From: an uncultured Pseudomonadales bacterium
GTDB taxonomy: Bacteria > Pseudomonadota > Gammaproteobacteria > Pseudomonadales > Azotimanducaceae
Reading direction: 5' to 3'
Assembly: GCA_905182155.1 (NCBI GenBank)
Contig: CAJJAX010000034.1
Location: forward strand, 1-57,166
DNA: 57,166 nucleotides
The notes beneath the pieces were generated by a model. It worked only from the letters and a program-made list of their open reading frames with translations, was not told the origin of the DNA and ran no database searches. Positions within the stretch are counted from its first letter, which is position 1. Each line of letters begins with the position of its first letter. Of the stretch, positions 1 to 10,050 are shown one piece after another. A program made the position numbers and the translations under genes.

Positions 1-1
1 A

Positions 2-196
2 TTCCAAGAGGTTTTCGCAACCCTTAACCCTCAGTCTGAACAAACCCCCTTCATCGAGCAGCAAGTCCGGCAGCTTGCGGATGCGTATACGGCTCAAATC
101 GTGCGCCAACTTAGCCAAACCCTTGTGACCGATTTAACTGAAATCATCGATTTGCTTAACCCCACGCCCTCCCCACCTAAAGAACCTGATCTTTAG
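2..196 (+). CDS. C-terminal end of an unidentified protein
   Basis: An open frame enters from the left edge and stops at TAG 194-196, giving 64 residues that end in a proline-rich tail (PTPSPPKEPDL). The middle is helical and rich in Gln, Leu and Thr. I do not recognise the family. In many gammaproteobacteria holC (DNA polymerase III chi subunit) sits directly before valS, but this stretch shows nothing that identifies HolC. It ends 45 bases before the valS start, so the two may be co-transcribed. The start lies outside the window. Confidence 0.5.
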   Translation, partial: FQEVFATLNPQSEQTPFIEQQVRQLADAYTAQIVRQLSQTLVTDLTEIIDLLNPTPSPPKEPDL

Positions 197-241
197 GCGA
201 ACTCGCGTGTATACTTCTGCTTTTTAGTCCCACAGAGCCCC

Positions 242-2989
242 ATGGAAAAGTACGATCCAAAAACCCTAGAGCAGCGCTGGTATCAGAGCTGGGAATCCGC
301 TGGTTATTTCGCGCCCAGCGGCGAAGGCCCCGCTTTTTCAATTGCAATTCCACCGCCCAATGTCACCGGCACCTTGCACATGGGCCATGCTTTCCAGCAC
401 AGCTTGGTTGACGCGGTCATTCGTCGAAAGCGCATGCAAGGGTACAACACCTTATGATGGGCACGGATCATGCCGGCATCTCAACGCAGTTAATTGTTGC
501 CGAACAATTAGCCAAAGAGAATCTCAAACCGCTGGATATTGGCAGAGACGCCTTCATCGAACGGCTTTTGCCTGGAAAGACCAGTCCGGCGGTCAGATCA
601 GTCAACAGCTCCGTCGGATGGGCGCCTCCCTGCACTGGGAGACCGAACGCTTTACCCTAGATGAAGGGTTAAGCCTCGCCGTCATTGAAGTCTTTACGCG
701 TCTATTTGACGAGGGGTTGATTTACCGCGGCAAACGTTGGTGAACTGGGATCCCAAACTAGAAACCTCGATTTCGGACCTTGAAGTGATTTCGGAGGAAG
801 AAAACGGCTTTCTATGGCATATCCGCTATCCAATGACGGACCTGCCCGATACCTTTATCGAAGTCGCAACTACTCGACCTGAGACGATGCTCGGCGATGC
901 GGCGGTGGCCGTTCATCCAGACGACCCACGCTACAAGCACTTAATCGGCAGACCGTTTCATTGCCGCTAAGCGATCGAGTGATCCCCGTGATTGCGGATC
1001 ATTATGTCGATCCAAGTTTTGGTACCGGCTGCGTAAAGATCACGCCCGCCCACGACTTCAACGATTACGACGTCGGCCAGCGCCACAACCTACCGCTGCA
1101 AAGTATCATGAATGCCAATGGCACCATCGCGGCGGATGCGCCCGCCCAATATCGAGGCCTGGATCGATTCGATGCTCGCCGAAAAATTGTCGAAGACCTG
1201 GATGCGGCGGGTTTGCTGGCCAAAGTCGAAGACCATAAGCTGATGGTGCCCCGGGGCGAAAAATCAGGGGTGGTGATTGAACCATTGCTGAGCGATCAGT
1301 GGTTTGTTCAGGTTGGGCCCCTCGCTGAACCTGCGATCAAAGCCGTTGAAAATGGCGACATTACGTTTAATCCAAAGCAAGCCGAAAACATTTACTTCGC
1401 TTGGATGCGAGATCTCAAGGATTGGTGTATCTCCCGGCAGCAATGGTGGGGCCATCGTATCCCAGCCTGGTACAACGATGCTGGCGAGGTTTTTGTCGGA
1501 AATCTGAAGCGATGGTTCGAGCAAAATACCAATTGAGCGACGCCGTTCGTCTTCGTCAAGATGAGGATGTTTTGGACACCTGGTTTTCCTCAGCCCTTTG
1601 GACTTTTTCGACCCTTGGCTGGCCCGAGGACACGGCCGCACTCAAAACGTTTCATTCAACCGACCTGATGGTGACAGGCCACGACATCATCAGCTTTTGG
1701 GTTTCTCGAATGATCATGATGACCTTGAAATTCATGGATGAGAGTGCCGTTTAAGGAAGTGTACATCCACGGCCTGGTTACCGATGCCGAAGGGCAGAAA
1801 ATGTCGAAATCCAAGGGCAACGGTCTCGACCCGATGGACATTATTGACGGCATATCCGCCGAAGCCTTGATCAAAAAACGAACCGAAAACCTACTTCAAG
1901 AACGACAACAGGCAAAAATCGAGCGTGCGACTCGCAAAGAATACCCCGATGGCATTGCGGCCTATGGTACCGATGCGCTGCGGTTTACGTTCTGCGCGAT
2001 TGCAACCAGCGCCGTTCCATGCGGTTCGACTTAAAACGGGTGGAGGGCTACCGAAACTTTTGCAACAAACTTTGGAACGCCGCTAACTATGTTTTGATGA
2101 GCACCGCTGAGCTGACCCAAAGCGATCATCCCGTTGAGTCTGTTGCGGATCAATGGATCCGCCTGAAATTCCAAGAAACCAGCAACGCGGTTAATCAGGC
2201 GATGAACGACTATCGTTTCGATTTAGCCGCCAAATATATTTATGAGTTTGTCTGGGACGAATTCTGTGATTGGTATTTGGAACTCTGCAAGCCAGTCCTG
2301 CTTTCCGAGACGGCAAGCGATGCTGAGAAAGCCGGCACCCAAACCTGCCTGCTTGAAACACTCGAAGCAACGTTGCGACTGGCTCATCCCTTCATGCCTT
2401 TCATTACAGAGGAACTTTGGCAAAAGCTCCCAACAACCTTAAGACGCGGGCCCTCACTCATGCTGGCCGAATATCCCAAGACGGCGCCGATTGCGACGAG
2501 CAGCGAAGCATTTTTGCGGATATCCTCTGGATCAAAGAGGTGGTTGGCGCCGTTCGAAACATTCGCGGCGAGCAAGATATTCCGCCAAGCAAACTCATTC
2601 CGATTTTACTGCAACAGGGGAGCACCCTCGACCGGTCTCGCCAAGTGCAATTTACGCAACTGATCGCCGCACTCGCTCGCCCTGAGACTTTGACCTGGAT
2701 CGACGATGATGCCGAACCACCGCCGTCTGCTATTAAAATTGTCGGCGACTTAAAAATCCTCGTGCCCCTAGCCGGACTCATTGATGTGACCGCCGAACTC
2801 GAGCGCATGGACAAAGAAATCAATAAGATCATTAAAGAAATCACCCGAATTCAAAACAAGCTCGGCAATGAAGCATTCGTTAAAAATGCGCCACCAGAAA
2901 TCGTGGCGAAAGAAAAGGCGAAGATTCAGGATTATTTAAAAACCAAAACTGACTTCGAATCTCAGAAAGCGAGAATCCAGAATATCTAG
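242..2989 (+). CDS. valS: Valyl-tRNA synthetase, interrupted by about eight frameshifts
   Basis: Charges tRNA-Val with valine in the cytoplasm. The pieces line up end to end with a full-length ValRS: the HIGH-type signature in [15 protein letters not shown], the editing domain ([16 protein letters not shown]), [17 protein letters not shown], the KMSKS loop ([11 protein letters not shown]), the anticodon-binding domain and the C-terminal coiled-coil arm (final ~65 residues). The frame changes near 455, 575, 738, 962, 1503, 1742, 2010 and 2500. In most places adding one base to a short homopolymer restores the family sequence, for example TGATGGG to TGGATGGG at 455, CTTTTG to CTTTTTG at 575 and GGAAAT to GGAAAAT at 1500. 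valS is normally essential and single-copy, so sequence error at a thin contig end is likelier than real decay. ATG 242 matches the usual family start. Confidence 0.9.
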
Positions 2990-3129
2990 CGCGGACCCAT
3001 TAGCATCGAAATTGATCAAGATAGAGCAAGATAAATCAGCGAAAAATATCCTTGGACACGGCGCGCATCTTGTGCATTAATTCGAAGGAGGCGTTAAACA
3101 GCGCTGCGAAATAACATAAGGTAGGGTAA

Positions 3130-3342
3130 ATGTCTGATCGACAAATGGGAACAGTAAAGTGGTTTAACGACTCCAAAGGTTTTGGCTTCATTGAACGTGA
3201 AACCGGTGAAGATGTTTTTGTTCATTTTCGTTCGATTCGCGGCGAAGGCTTCAGAACGCTAAAACAAGGCGCGGCAGTTGAATTCGTGATCTCTGAAACC
3301 GACAAAGGCTTTCAAGCCGAGGACGTCGCCGAAGTAATTTAG
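3130..3342 (+). CDS. Cold-shock domain protein (CspA family)
   Basis: A 70-residue single OB-fold protein that binds single-stranded RNA and DNA. It acts as an RNA chaperone and often as a cold- or stress-induced antiterminator. Both RNA-binding motifs are visible: RNP1 as KGFGFI (about residues 17-22) and RNP2 as VFVHF (about 30-34), after the usual GTVKWFND start. The length fits the family. The ATG follows a GGTAGGG ribosome-binding site. The roughly 140-base gap from valS may form a leader RNA, which is common for csp genes, but I see no certain structure in it. No later gene is co-oriented close by. Confidence 0.93.
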   Translation: MSDRQMGTVKWFNDSKGFGFIERETGEDVFVHFRSIRGEGFRTLKQGAAVEFVISETDKGFQAEDVAEVI

Positions 3343-3417
3343 CGACGCTTGCCTGTACCGTTGAAAGTTTGAGTTAGTGACGTCTCTAATAAAAATCCGC
3401 ACTCAACATTCGACGGG

Positions 3418-4388
3418 TTAGCCCGAGACTTTTAATACGACCTTTCCAATCGTATTGTCCGAGGCCACTAAATCGTGAGCGGCGCCTGCCGCCTCGATTG
3501 GAAATATCTGCTGAATGATCGGCATAATCTCCCCTTGACTAATTTTCGGCCAGACGTATTGGCCGAGTTCCGCCATGATCGACGCTTTCTCTGGCAATGG
3601 TCGCGCGCGGAGGGTTGAACCGATCACGCGAAGCCGCTTCATCATCAACTTGGCAAGATCAATCTCAGATCGAGCGCCGCCCATCAGGCCAATCAAAACC
3701 AAACGACCATTTAGGGTTAACGCATCTAGGTTCTCCGCCAAATAGGCCCGCCTACCGGATCTAAAATCACATTCGCGCCTTCGGGCCAAACCGCTTTTAA
3801 CGCATCGATAAAACCGCCGTCCCGACGATTTTGCCCCGCTGCAGCGCCGAGCTGGATACAGGCTTCAATTTTTTCAGCGGAGCCTGCCGTGACGAAAGTT
3901 TCGGAACCGAAAGCGCGACACAGCTGAATGGCAGCCGTACCCACACCACTCGCACCGGCATGCAGCACAACCCGCTCGCCTGGCTGAAGCATGCCTTCAA
4001 TAAATAAATTGAGCCAAGCCGTTGCGAACACTTCTGGAATCGCCGCGGCTTGCTCAAAATCGAGGTTATCCGGCATCTTCAAGGCGCTACCTTGATCAAC
4101 AACCGCTTGCTCGGCATAGCCACCACCCGCCAAGAGTGCGCAGACCCGTTCACCTACCTGATGATGGGTCACAGCGTGGCCCACCGCAACCACGATGCCC
4201 GCACACTCCAAACCCATCGTGTCCGGTGCCCCAGGGGGCGGCGGGTACAAGCCCTTGCGCTGCATGAGATCAGCGCGATTGATCGCGGTCGCTTTGACGT
4301 CAATTAATATTTCTGCTGGCCCAGGCACCAAGTTAGGCGCCTGAACCCACAGCAACTCACCGGAATCGGAAACGGAAATAACGTGCAT
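3418..4388 (-). CDS. NAD(P)H:quinone oxidoreductase, PIG3/zeta-crystallin family (one frameshift)
   Basis: A zinc-independent medium-chain dehydrogenase/reductase that reduces quinones or activated alkenes with NAD(P)H. The N-terminal GroES-like half has NRADLMQRKGLYPPPPGAP, close to the PIG3 signature. The Rossmann half has the nucleotide-binding loop HAGASGVGTAAIQL near residues 143-156. The usual structural zinc cysteines are absent, as expected. The frame breaks near 3750. One extra G in the GGG run there turns VGGPIWRRT-stop into VGGAYLAENLDA and restores a protein of about 323 residues, the normal length. The start codon follows AAGGAGC. The gene is convergent with the csp gene. Confidence 0.88.
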
Positions 4389-4743
4389 AAAATGCTCCTT
4401 AATATGCCGGCAGGACCTTTCAGGTCACAGCAGGCTCAATGGCTTTTTAGTCGTAACGCCCCAGCGTACGGCTTATTCTTGTCACGACGGCCTGAGAATC
4501 GGTCCGTTATTAAAATGCTTTGATTAAAAATCGGCGATTAAAACCCAATCATTAAAACCTAATCATTAAAACCCAATCATTAAAACCCAAGGGTTAAAAC
4601 GCGCTGACGCCACTCTGATAATCAAAAGCCGATGACGAAAGGTTGGTGTGATTCACACCCTGGCTTTCAAACCCTGAGTTCTCATCAAACGCTTCATCGC
4701 TCATCACAGGATCTCAGCGCGTCGCTCGGCCGCATGGCGGCAA
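4389..4743. other. Gene-free interval between slyX and the quinone reductase
   Basis: This 355-base gap should hold the promoter of the minus-strand quinone reductase. The slyX stop codon bounds it on the other side, and any hisHF-slyX terminator would fall here. I found no convincing open frame and no clear terminator hairpin. Its only distinct structure is a short A/T-rich tandem repeat, listed separately. Confidence 0.5.
4537..4592. repeat. Tandem repeat, 14-bp unit, four copies
   Basis: Four adjoining copies of ATTAAAACCCAATC, with one change in copy two (CCT for CCC) and two changes in copy four (GG for TC). Related TTAAAA-containing fragments flank it on both sides (TTATTAAAATGC, GATTAAAAATC, GGGTTAAAACG), so the array looks like a longer, decayed tract. 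It lies between the end of slyX and the start of the quinone reductase gene. The function is unknown. Confidence 0.85.
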
Positions 4744-4953
4744 TCAGTAATGCGGCGGCCGCTCATCAACCGCCGACATTGCTTCTGGCCGAGCCGTCGC
4801 GATTTGCTGCAATTGTTCTGATAGGACTCGAACCTGATCCTCCAGAAGTAGAATCTGTTGCTGCTGGGCGAACACGGCATCATCCAGTTTCTGCAACAAG
4901 TCTTCCTGAAACGCGATCTTCATCTCTAACCCATCCACCTGGTCTTTATTCAT
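4744..4953 (-). CDS. slyX: SlyX family protein
   Basis: A 69-residue, almost wholly helical protein predicted to form a coiled coil. The family signature is clear: an N-terminal LEMKIAFQEDLLQKLDD and the strongly conserved ending RPPHY (E. coli SlyX ends in PPPHY). The molecular role of SlyX is not established. The gene starts 10 bases after the hisF stop on the same strand, so it is probably the last gene of a hisH-hisF-slyX transcript. It is about the usual length (70-75 residues). Confidence 0.85.
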   Translation of the reverse strand: MNKDQVDGLEMKIAFQEDLLQKLDDAVFAQQQQILLLEDQVRVLSEQLQQIATARPEAMSAVDERPPHY

Positions 4954-4963
4954 GGCCCTTTGC

Positions 4964-5743
4964 CTAGTAGTTCATCCGGACTTTTATACCCTGATCATGG
5001 AGATACTGTTTAATATCAAGCACCCGATAATCCCCATAATGCACCATCGACGCAACCAACGCCGCATCTGCTTTGCCTTCGGTCAACACGGACTGTAGAT
5101 GCGCCGGGGTACCCGCCCCCCCTGAGGCGACCACTGGCACAGAGATCGCCTCGGCAACCATTCGCGTTAATTTGATTTCATACCCTTGCTTCATCCCGTC
5201 GGCATCAATCGAATTCACGACGACCTCACCGGCGCCAAGCGCACAGGCCTTACGGGCCCATTGAATGGCATCAATCCCCATAGCCTTACGGCCACCATTA
5301 ATGACCACCTCATAGCCGCTCGGGCAAGCAGTATTTTTAGTCACTGCCCGAACATCCATCGACAGTACGGTATTTTGAGTCCCGATGGCCTGGGCGCACT
5401 CTTTGATTAATTCGGGCCGCAGCACCGCAGCCGAGTTCAGGCTAATCTTTTCAGCGCCTGCCATTAACAATCCAGCAGCATCTTCTCGGGTTCGAATGCC
5501 ACCGCCTACAGAGAATGGGATAAAGATCTCCTGGGCCACTTTCTGAACCACATCGAGCATAATGTTCCGCTCGTCACTTGAGGCCGTAATATCATAAAAG
5601 ACCAGCTCGTCCAGACCATCTTCATAATAGGCTTTCGCCTTTGCAACCGGATCACCGAGCATCTCGGTCGCAACGAACTGAACCCCCTTCGACAACTCAC
5701 CATTCTTAACATCGAGACAGGCAACCACGCGCTTGCTCAGCAT
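4964..5743 (-). CDS. hisF: Imidazole glycerol phosphate synthase, cyclase subunit
   Basis: A (beta/alpha)8-barrel subunit that uses ammonia made by HisH to convert PRFAR into imidazole glycerol phosphate and AICAR, joining histidine and purine synthesis. Counting from [11 protein letters not shown], the two catalytic aspartates fall exactly at Asp11 (ACLDVKNG) and Asp130 (LSMDVRAV). Phosphate-binding loops such as FSVGGGIR are also present. The open frame begins five codons earlier, but MLSKR is the usual family start and overlaps the end of hisH by 7 bases, which suggests translational coupling. No hisA, hisB or hisI gene is present beside it, so hisHF are split from those parts of the pathway. 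Confidence 0.93.
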   Translation of the reverse strand: MLSKRVVACLDVKNGELSKGVQFVATEMLGDPVAKAKAYYEDGLDELVFYDITASSDERNIMLDVVQKVAQEIFIPFSVGGGIRTREDAAGLLMAGAEKISLNSAAVLRPELIKECAQAIGTQNTVLSMDVRAVTKNTACPSGYEVVINGGRKAMGIDAIQWARKACALGAGEVVVNSIDADGMKQGYEIKLTRMVAEAISVPVVASGGAGTPAHLQSVLTEGKADAALVASMVHYGDYRVLDIKQYLHDQGIKVRMNY

Positions 5744-6369
5744 ACCGCACCATCCCACTGACCAAAGGCCGCAAGTAAATCCAGGCCAAATCGGCCGCTT
5801 TTTTCTAAATGAAACTGCGTTGCAAAAACATTGTCACGACCAATGACACTGGCAAACGTCCGATCGCCAAAAGTGGTTTCGGCCAGCACATGGGACGCCT
5901 TATCCGGCATTGCGAAGTAGGAGTGCACAAAGTAAAACTCAGCCCCGGCAGGAACCCCAGTTAACAACGCATGATCTGCTGACTGAGACACTTCATTCCA
6001 GCCAATTTGAGGAACTTTTAAGTCAGGGTCACCAAACTCAAAACGTTTGCACCGACCCGGGATGATTCCCAAACAATCCCGATCGCCTTCTTCCGTGTGC
6101 TCCAACAAGATTTGCAATCCTAGGCAGATCCCTAAGAGCGGGCGACCGGTTTTAAAAAAAGTAACGACCGCCTCATCCAAACCGAGGCGCGCCAAGGTCA
6201 CCATAGCGGTCTCTGCAGTGCCAACCCCTGGAAATATCAACCGATCTGCACGCTTAACCACCTCCGGATCCCCAGAGATCTTTGCGCGCAGACCCACTGC
6301 CTCGCAGGCCCGCTGGACGCTGCGGAGATTACCGGCGTCATAATCTACAATGGTTACCGAAGGTCCCAT
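5737..6369 (-). CDS. hisH: Imidazole glycerol phosphate synthase, glutamine amidotransferase subunit
   Basis: A class I glutamine amidotransferase that supplies ammonia to HisF. The catalytic cysteine sits in the nucleophile elbow GICLGLQ, and the His-Glu pair in [11 protein letters not shown] near the C-terminus. The oxyanion region [11 protein letters not shown] and the substrate-facing PQIGWNEV are also family features. The open frame reaches to 6447, but [17 protein letters not shown] starts as the family does, so I place the start at 6369 (210 residues). It comes first in the likely hisH-hisF-slyX operon and is divergent from purM. Confidence 0.92.
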   Translation of the reverse strand: MGPSVTIVDYDAGNLRSVQRACEAVGLRAKISGDPEVVKRADRLIFPGVGTAETAMVTLARLGLDEAVVTFFKTGRPLLGICLGLQILLEHTEEGDRDCLGIIPGRCKRFEFGDPDLKVPQIGWNEVSQSADHALLTGVPAGAEFYFVHSYFAMPDKASHVLAETTFGDRTFASVIGRDNVFATQFHLEKSGRFGLDLLAAFGQWDGAVC

Positions 6370-6573
6370 TCGCAACTCCACCAAAACCATCATTATACGC
6401 ACTGAGGCTACAAACATGATGCAAGCCGGGTAATTTTTCTGGCGCACTGGGCGCCGTTTTCAGAAATTCAGCGCCTTTCATCCTCAAAGTGCCTTTGGAT
6501 AGGCGAAACCCAGCTCAAACCGGTATACTTTCACCCTTCAATTAGATTCTGCAAAGCAGTCAAGGCCAAGATT

Positions 6574-7779
6574 TTGAACGATCAACCAGCCCCAACCAGC
6601 GCTTCTCCACGCTATATGGCGCGAGGGGTCAGCGCAGAGAAACAAGACGTCCACGCTGTTGTGGATCATCTTGATCGCGGACTCTACCCCGGTAGTTTCT
6701 GCAAAGTCACTGAAGACGTCCTCGGCGGCAGCCAGCAACATTGCAATGTCATTCATGCCGATGGTAGTGGCACCAAATCGATCCTTGCTTATCTGCAGTA
6801 CAAAGAGACTGGTGATCCAAGTGTCTTTTACGGCACCGCCCAAGACAGCATCGTGATGAATCTGGATGACCTGATCTGCGTTGGCGCAACCGACAACATT
6901 CTGATCTCGAACACGATCAATCGTAATGCCCGAAATTGCCCCGGCGAGGTTGTTAAAGCCCTAATTGACGGCAGCGAAGCCTTTATGCAGACCATGCGAG
7001 ATCTTGGGGTTAACCTGATTCCAGGTGGCGGAGAAACGGCCGATGTTGGCGACCTAACCGGGACCCTCACCGTCGACAGCAATGCCGTGGTGCGGATGCC
7101 GCGTGCGGCCATCGTCAAAAATCACATTACACCGGACCTTACGATCATTGGGCTAAGCGCCTTTGGTCAGTGTCAGTATGAGACCGAAATTAACAGCGGA
7201 ATCGGCAGCAATGGTCTTACCAGCGCTCGGCACGACCTTTTAAGTCAATTTTATGCTGAGCACTATCCCGAGACCTATGACCCGAATACCCCGGCTGACC
7301 TGGCTTACTGTGGGCCTTATCGTCTAGCAGACGCTCTGCCTGGGCCCGACGCAATGACCGTGGGCGAGGCGTTACTGAGCCCCACCCGCAGTTATGCGCC
7401 GGTTGTAAAGCAACTGCTTGGCGAACTTGGATCCAATATTAAAGGGCTCATTCACTGTTCTGGCGGCGCCTTAACCAAGTGTCTCAAATTCGGCCAAAAC
7501 GTACACTACATCAAGGATCACTTGTTTGCTGTACCCCCTGTTTTCTCGACGATTCAGGCCGTCTCCAAAACAAGTGATCAGGAAATGCATCAAGTCTTCA
7601 ACATGGGGCATCGACTGGAAGTCTACGTTCCGTTTGAGCACGCCCAAGCGGTCATCGACACCGCAAAAGCCTTTCAAATCGAAGCCCAGATCATCGGCAG
7701 AACCGAGGGCAGCACTCACAATCAACTCACGCTGAAAACCCACGCAGGTCAAACTCTAACCTATGGGTTGACCAACTAA
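6574..7779 (+). CDS. purM: Phosphoribosylformylglycinamidine cyclo-ligase (AIR synthase), long Bacteroidota-like type
   Basis: Closes the imidazole ring in purine synthesis (FGAM + ATP to AIR). The protein is about 401 residues, longer than the ~345 of usual gammaproteobacterial PurM. Its landmarks (RGVSAEKQDVH, HADGSGTKS, MNLDDLICVGATDNI, PGGGETADVGDL, GSNGLTSARHD, IHCSGGA, FNMGHRLE) are those I associate with the Bacteroidota form. The start is TTG 6574, preceded by AAGG 7 bases upstream. The next ATG (6616) would cut the conserved PRYMARGVSA lead-in. TATACT at 6524-6529 is a likely -10 box. pilU follows after 36 bases. The function rests on family resemblance. Confidence 0.87.
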   Translation: MNDQPAPTSASPRYMARGVSAEKQDVHAVVDHLDRGLYPGSFCKVTEDVLGGSQQHCNVIHADGSGTKSILAYLQYKETGDPSVFYGTAQDSIVMNLDDLICVGATDNILISNTINRNARNCPGEVVKALIDGSEAFMQTMRDLGVNLIPGGGETADVGDLTGTLTVDSNAVVRMPRAAIVKNHITPDLTIIGLSAFGQCQYETEINSGIGSNGLTSARHDLLSQFYAEHYPETYDPNTPADLAYCGPYRLADALPGPDAMTVGEALLSPTRSYAPVVKQLLGELGSNIKGLIHCSGGALTKCLKFGQNVHYIKDHLFAVPPVFSTIQAVSKTSDQEMHQVFNMGHRLEVYVPFEHAQAVIDTAKAFQIEAQIIGRTEGSTHNQLTLKTHAGQTLTYGLTN

Positions 7780-7815
7780 TTAATGCGGCGCCAACGCGCG
7801 TTGTAGGAGTTTCAT

Positions 7816-9144
7816 ATGGCACAAATAAGCTTTGAAGAAGCCCTGACAATTCTGACCGACAAAGAAGGCTCGGATCTCTACTACTCAACCGGTGCGCCGC
7901 CCAGCGCTAAAATCTTTGGCGTATTGAGTCCATTTTCTGAAGAAACCATGAAGCCTGGGGAAATCGAAGTGATCGCGAATTCGATCATGGATGAGGAGCA
8001 AAAAGCGCAATTTAAGGCTTCACCCGAGATGAACATGGCCATTTCAAGACCCGGCCTCGGCCGGTTCAGAGTCAACATCTTCCGGCAGCGCAACCAAGTT
8101 TCAATGGTGATCAGACGCCTCGGGACTGATCTGCCAAATTACAAAGAACTCGGCCTACCCCCGGTTTTAATGCAACTGATCTCGCAAAAACGGGGCTTAA
8201 TCCTGTTCGTTGGCGGGACCGGTTCCGGCAAATCAACCTCCCTTGCTGCGCTGATTGACTACCGCAATGAAAATACGCAAGGGCATATTATTACCATTGA
8301 AGACCCGGTCGAATTTACCCATAAGCACAAAGGCTGCATCGTGAATCAACGGGAAGTCGGGACCGATACGGATTCATTTGAAGACGCGCTGGCCAACACT
8401 CTACGCCAGGCCCCTGATGTGATCTTAATTGGCGAAATACGTCATCGTGAAACGATGGAGCATGCCTTGGCGTTCGCTGAAACTGGTCACCTTTGTCTGT
8501 CCACCCTGCACGCCAACAGCGCCAACCAAGCCATGGACCGAATCATCAACTTCTTTCCAGAAGAGCGCCACCCACAGCTGCTCCAAGACTTGTCGCTGAA
8601 CATGCGCGGCATCGTCTCTCAAAGGCTCATCCCAACGGTCGATGGGAAACGAGTAGCGGCCATTGAAATTCTTGTCGGCACGCCAAGAGCCGCCGACCTG
8701 ATTGCGAAAGGTGCCGTTTCGGACCTGAAAGAGCTGATGGAGAAATCTGAAGAGCAAGGTATGCAGACCTTTGACCGAGCCTTATTCAAGCTCTACAAGG
8801 CAGGCAAGATCTCAGAGGAGGAAGCATTGAAGAATGCCGACTCAAGAAACAATCTCAGACTGAAAATCACATTGGATGATAATCCGGTAGCTAAGCAGAA
8901 TGCCGATACCGATGGTGACGGGATCATCTCGGATGAAGAAGCTGAAGCCTCAAATGCCGACACGGATGGCGATGGTGTTGTTTCGATGAGCTGGATGAAT
9001 GTCCAGCGCTGATAAGGCGGCCACGGGCAAGCGCCTTCAGCGCCGCAAGCACCCGAAGACACGGAAACGCCCGCCCCGCCAGCGCCCGAGGAAGCCGACA
9101 ATACTTCACAGTTTTCACTGGTGGATCTGGACGACAAGCGTTAA
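7816..9144 (+). CDS. pilU: Type IV pilus retraction ATPase PilU with EF-hand-like C-terminal extension (frameshifted near the end)
   Basis: A hexameric cytoplasmic ATPase of the PilT/GspE family that works with PilT to retract type IV pili. It has Walker A GGTGSGKST (about 133-141), the Asp box ITIEDPVEF, Walker B ILIGEIRHRETM and the His box STLHANSANQAMDRI. Family members normally end soon after NNLRLKI. Here a tail follows with two DTDGDG repeats. The first, DTDGDGIISDEE (364-375), fits a canonical 12-residue EF-hand loop with D1, D3, D5, S9 and E12. The literal frame stops at 9012. Adding a base near 8985 and correcting again near 9015-9035 lets the tail run to TAA 9142-9144, ending in SLVDLDDKR. 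AGGAG precedes the ATG. The extended end overlaps the LysR stop. Confidence 0.9.
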
Positions 9145-9998
9145 GGGCGAGGCTTAAGATAACCGCTGAGTGCGGTATAAAAATTCGCAACGACTGGCAG
9201 CGAATAGGTGGACTTTCTCGCAACGAAACGCACTGGCCGATTGAGGCCATCGCCGCTGAGATCCACCAGTAACGGCTCCGGCACCCCGAGGGTGCGGGCA
9301 ACACCAACCGGCACCAAGGCATGACCAAAGCCAGCGATGGCCAATTGCGCGACGCTAAAAAAAGACTCCAACGCCACTTCCCGGACGATGCCCAATTTTG
9401 CGACTGCATCACCAAAGGAGCGCCAGGCGCCGGAGTGGTCTTCAATACTAATGACCGGCAGCGTCTGACCCCGCGTCCACAGCAACTTCTTGAGCCCTGA
9501 GGGTATGATCACCATCGGTTCATACATTAGAATTTCTGATTGCAAGTCGGTGTCGATGGAATCCAAGCCGGTACAAATACCCAGCATATATTCGCCAGAG
9601 CGAATGCGATCCAGCACCACCGAGGTTCGATGGGCGTGAAACGTAAACTGCACCTCCGGCATTTCGCGCTTAATGTCATAAAACGCTTGAGCACCCCAGG
9701 AGGATAAAATGGCATCCGAAACGCCAATCAACAATTCGCCTCGAGAGGCCGTGCTATCTTCAAGAAATAGATCCCGGAGTTCAGACAAGACTGGGGAGAT
9801 TTTGTCCACGAGTTTTTGCCCGTGGCGGGTCAACTCGACGCGGCGACCTTTCTTTTGAATCAGCTTGCGATCGTAATATTTCTCAAGTGCGGCAATCCGC
9901 TTACTAACCGCCGATTGCGAAATTCTAAGCTCAGTGCTTGCCTCGATCATCGTTCCACTTCGAGACAGTGCCAGCAACGTTTCTAGGTTTTCAACCAT
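9141..9998 (-). CDS. LysR-type transcriptional regulator
   Basis: A 285-residue protein with the LysR layout: an N-terminal winged helix-turn-helix (residues ~3-60, with STELRISQSAVSKRIAALEK as the recognition region), a linker, and a periplasmic-binding-like effector domain with a beta strand GELLIGVSD starting near residue 88. It lies 52 bases downstream of the carboxylase gene on the same strand and may be co-transcribed with it. That makes the carboxylase or lipid synthesis a plausible target, but this is inference. Its stop overlaps the corrected end of pilU by 4 bases (convergent). The effector is unknown. Confidence 0.88.
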   Translation of the reverse strand: MVENLETLLALSRSGTMIEASTELRISQSAVSKRIAALEKYYDRKLIQKKGRRVELTRHGQKLVDKISPVLSELRDLFLEDSTASRGELLIGVSDAILSSWGAQAFYDIKREMPEVQFTFHAHRTSVVLDRIRSGEYMLGICTGLDSIDTDLQSEILMYEPMVIIPSGLKKLLWTRGQTLPVISIEDHSGAWRSFGDAVAKLGIVREVALESFFSVAQLAIAGFGHALVPVGVARTLGVPEPLLVDLSGDGLNRPVRFVARKSTYSLPVVANFYTALSGYLKPRP

Positions 9999-10050
9999 GT
10001 CAGGAACCCTCTAGCGGTTCGATTTAGTACTGCTTTTTGGGGCGTTTCAG

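Noticed and set aside
242..2989. valS as several programmed-frameshift products
   Set aside because: Eight changes, no slippery-site/structure pairs, and simple homopolymer repair at most sites argue against programmed events.
4537..4592. Short repeats as a CRISPR array
   Set aside because: Units are adjoining with no spacers, only 14 bases long, and no cas gene is near. The same holds for the arrays at 15267, 38107 and 50161.
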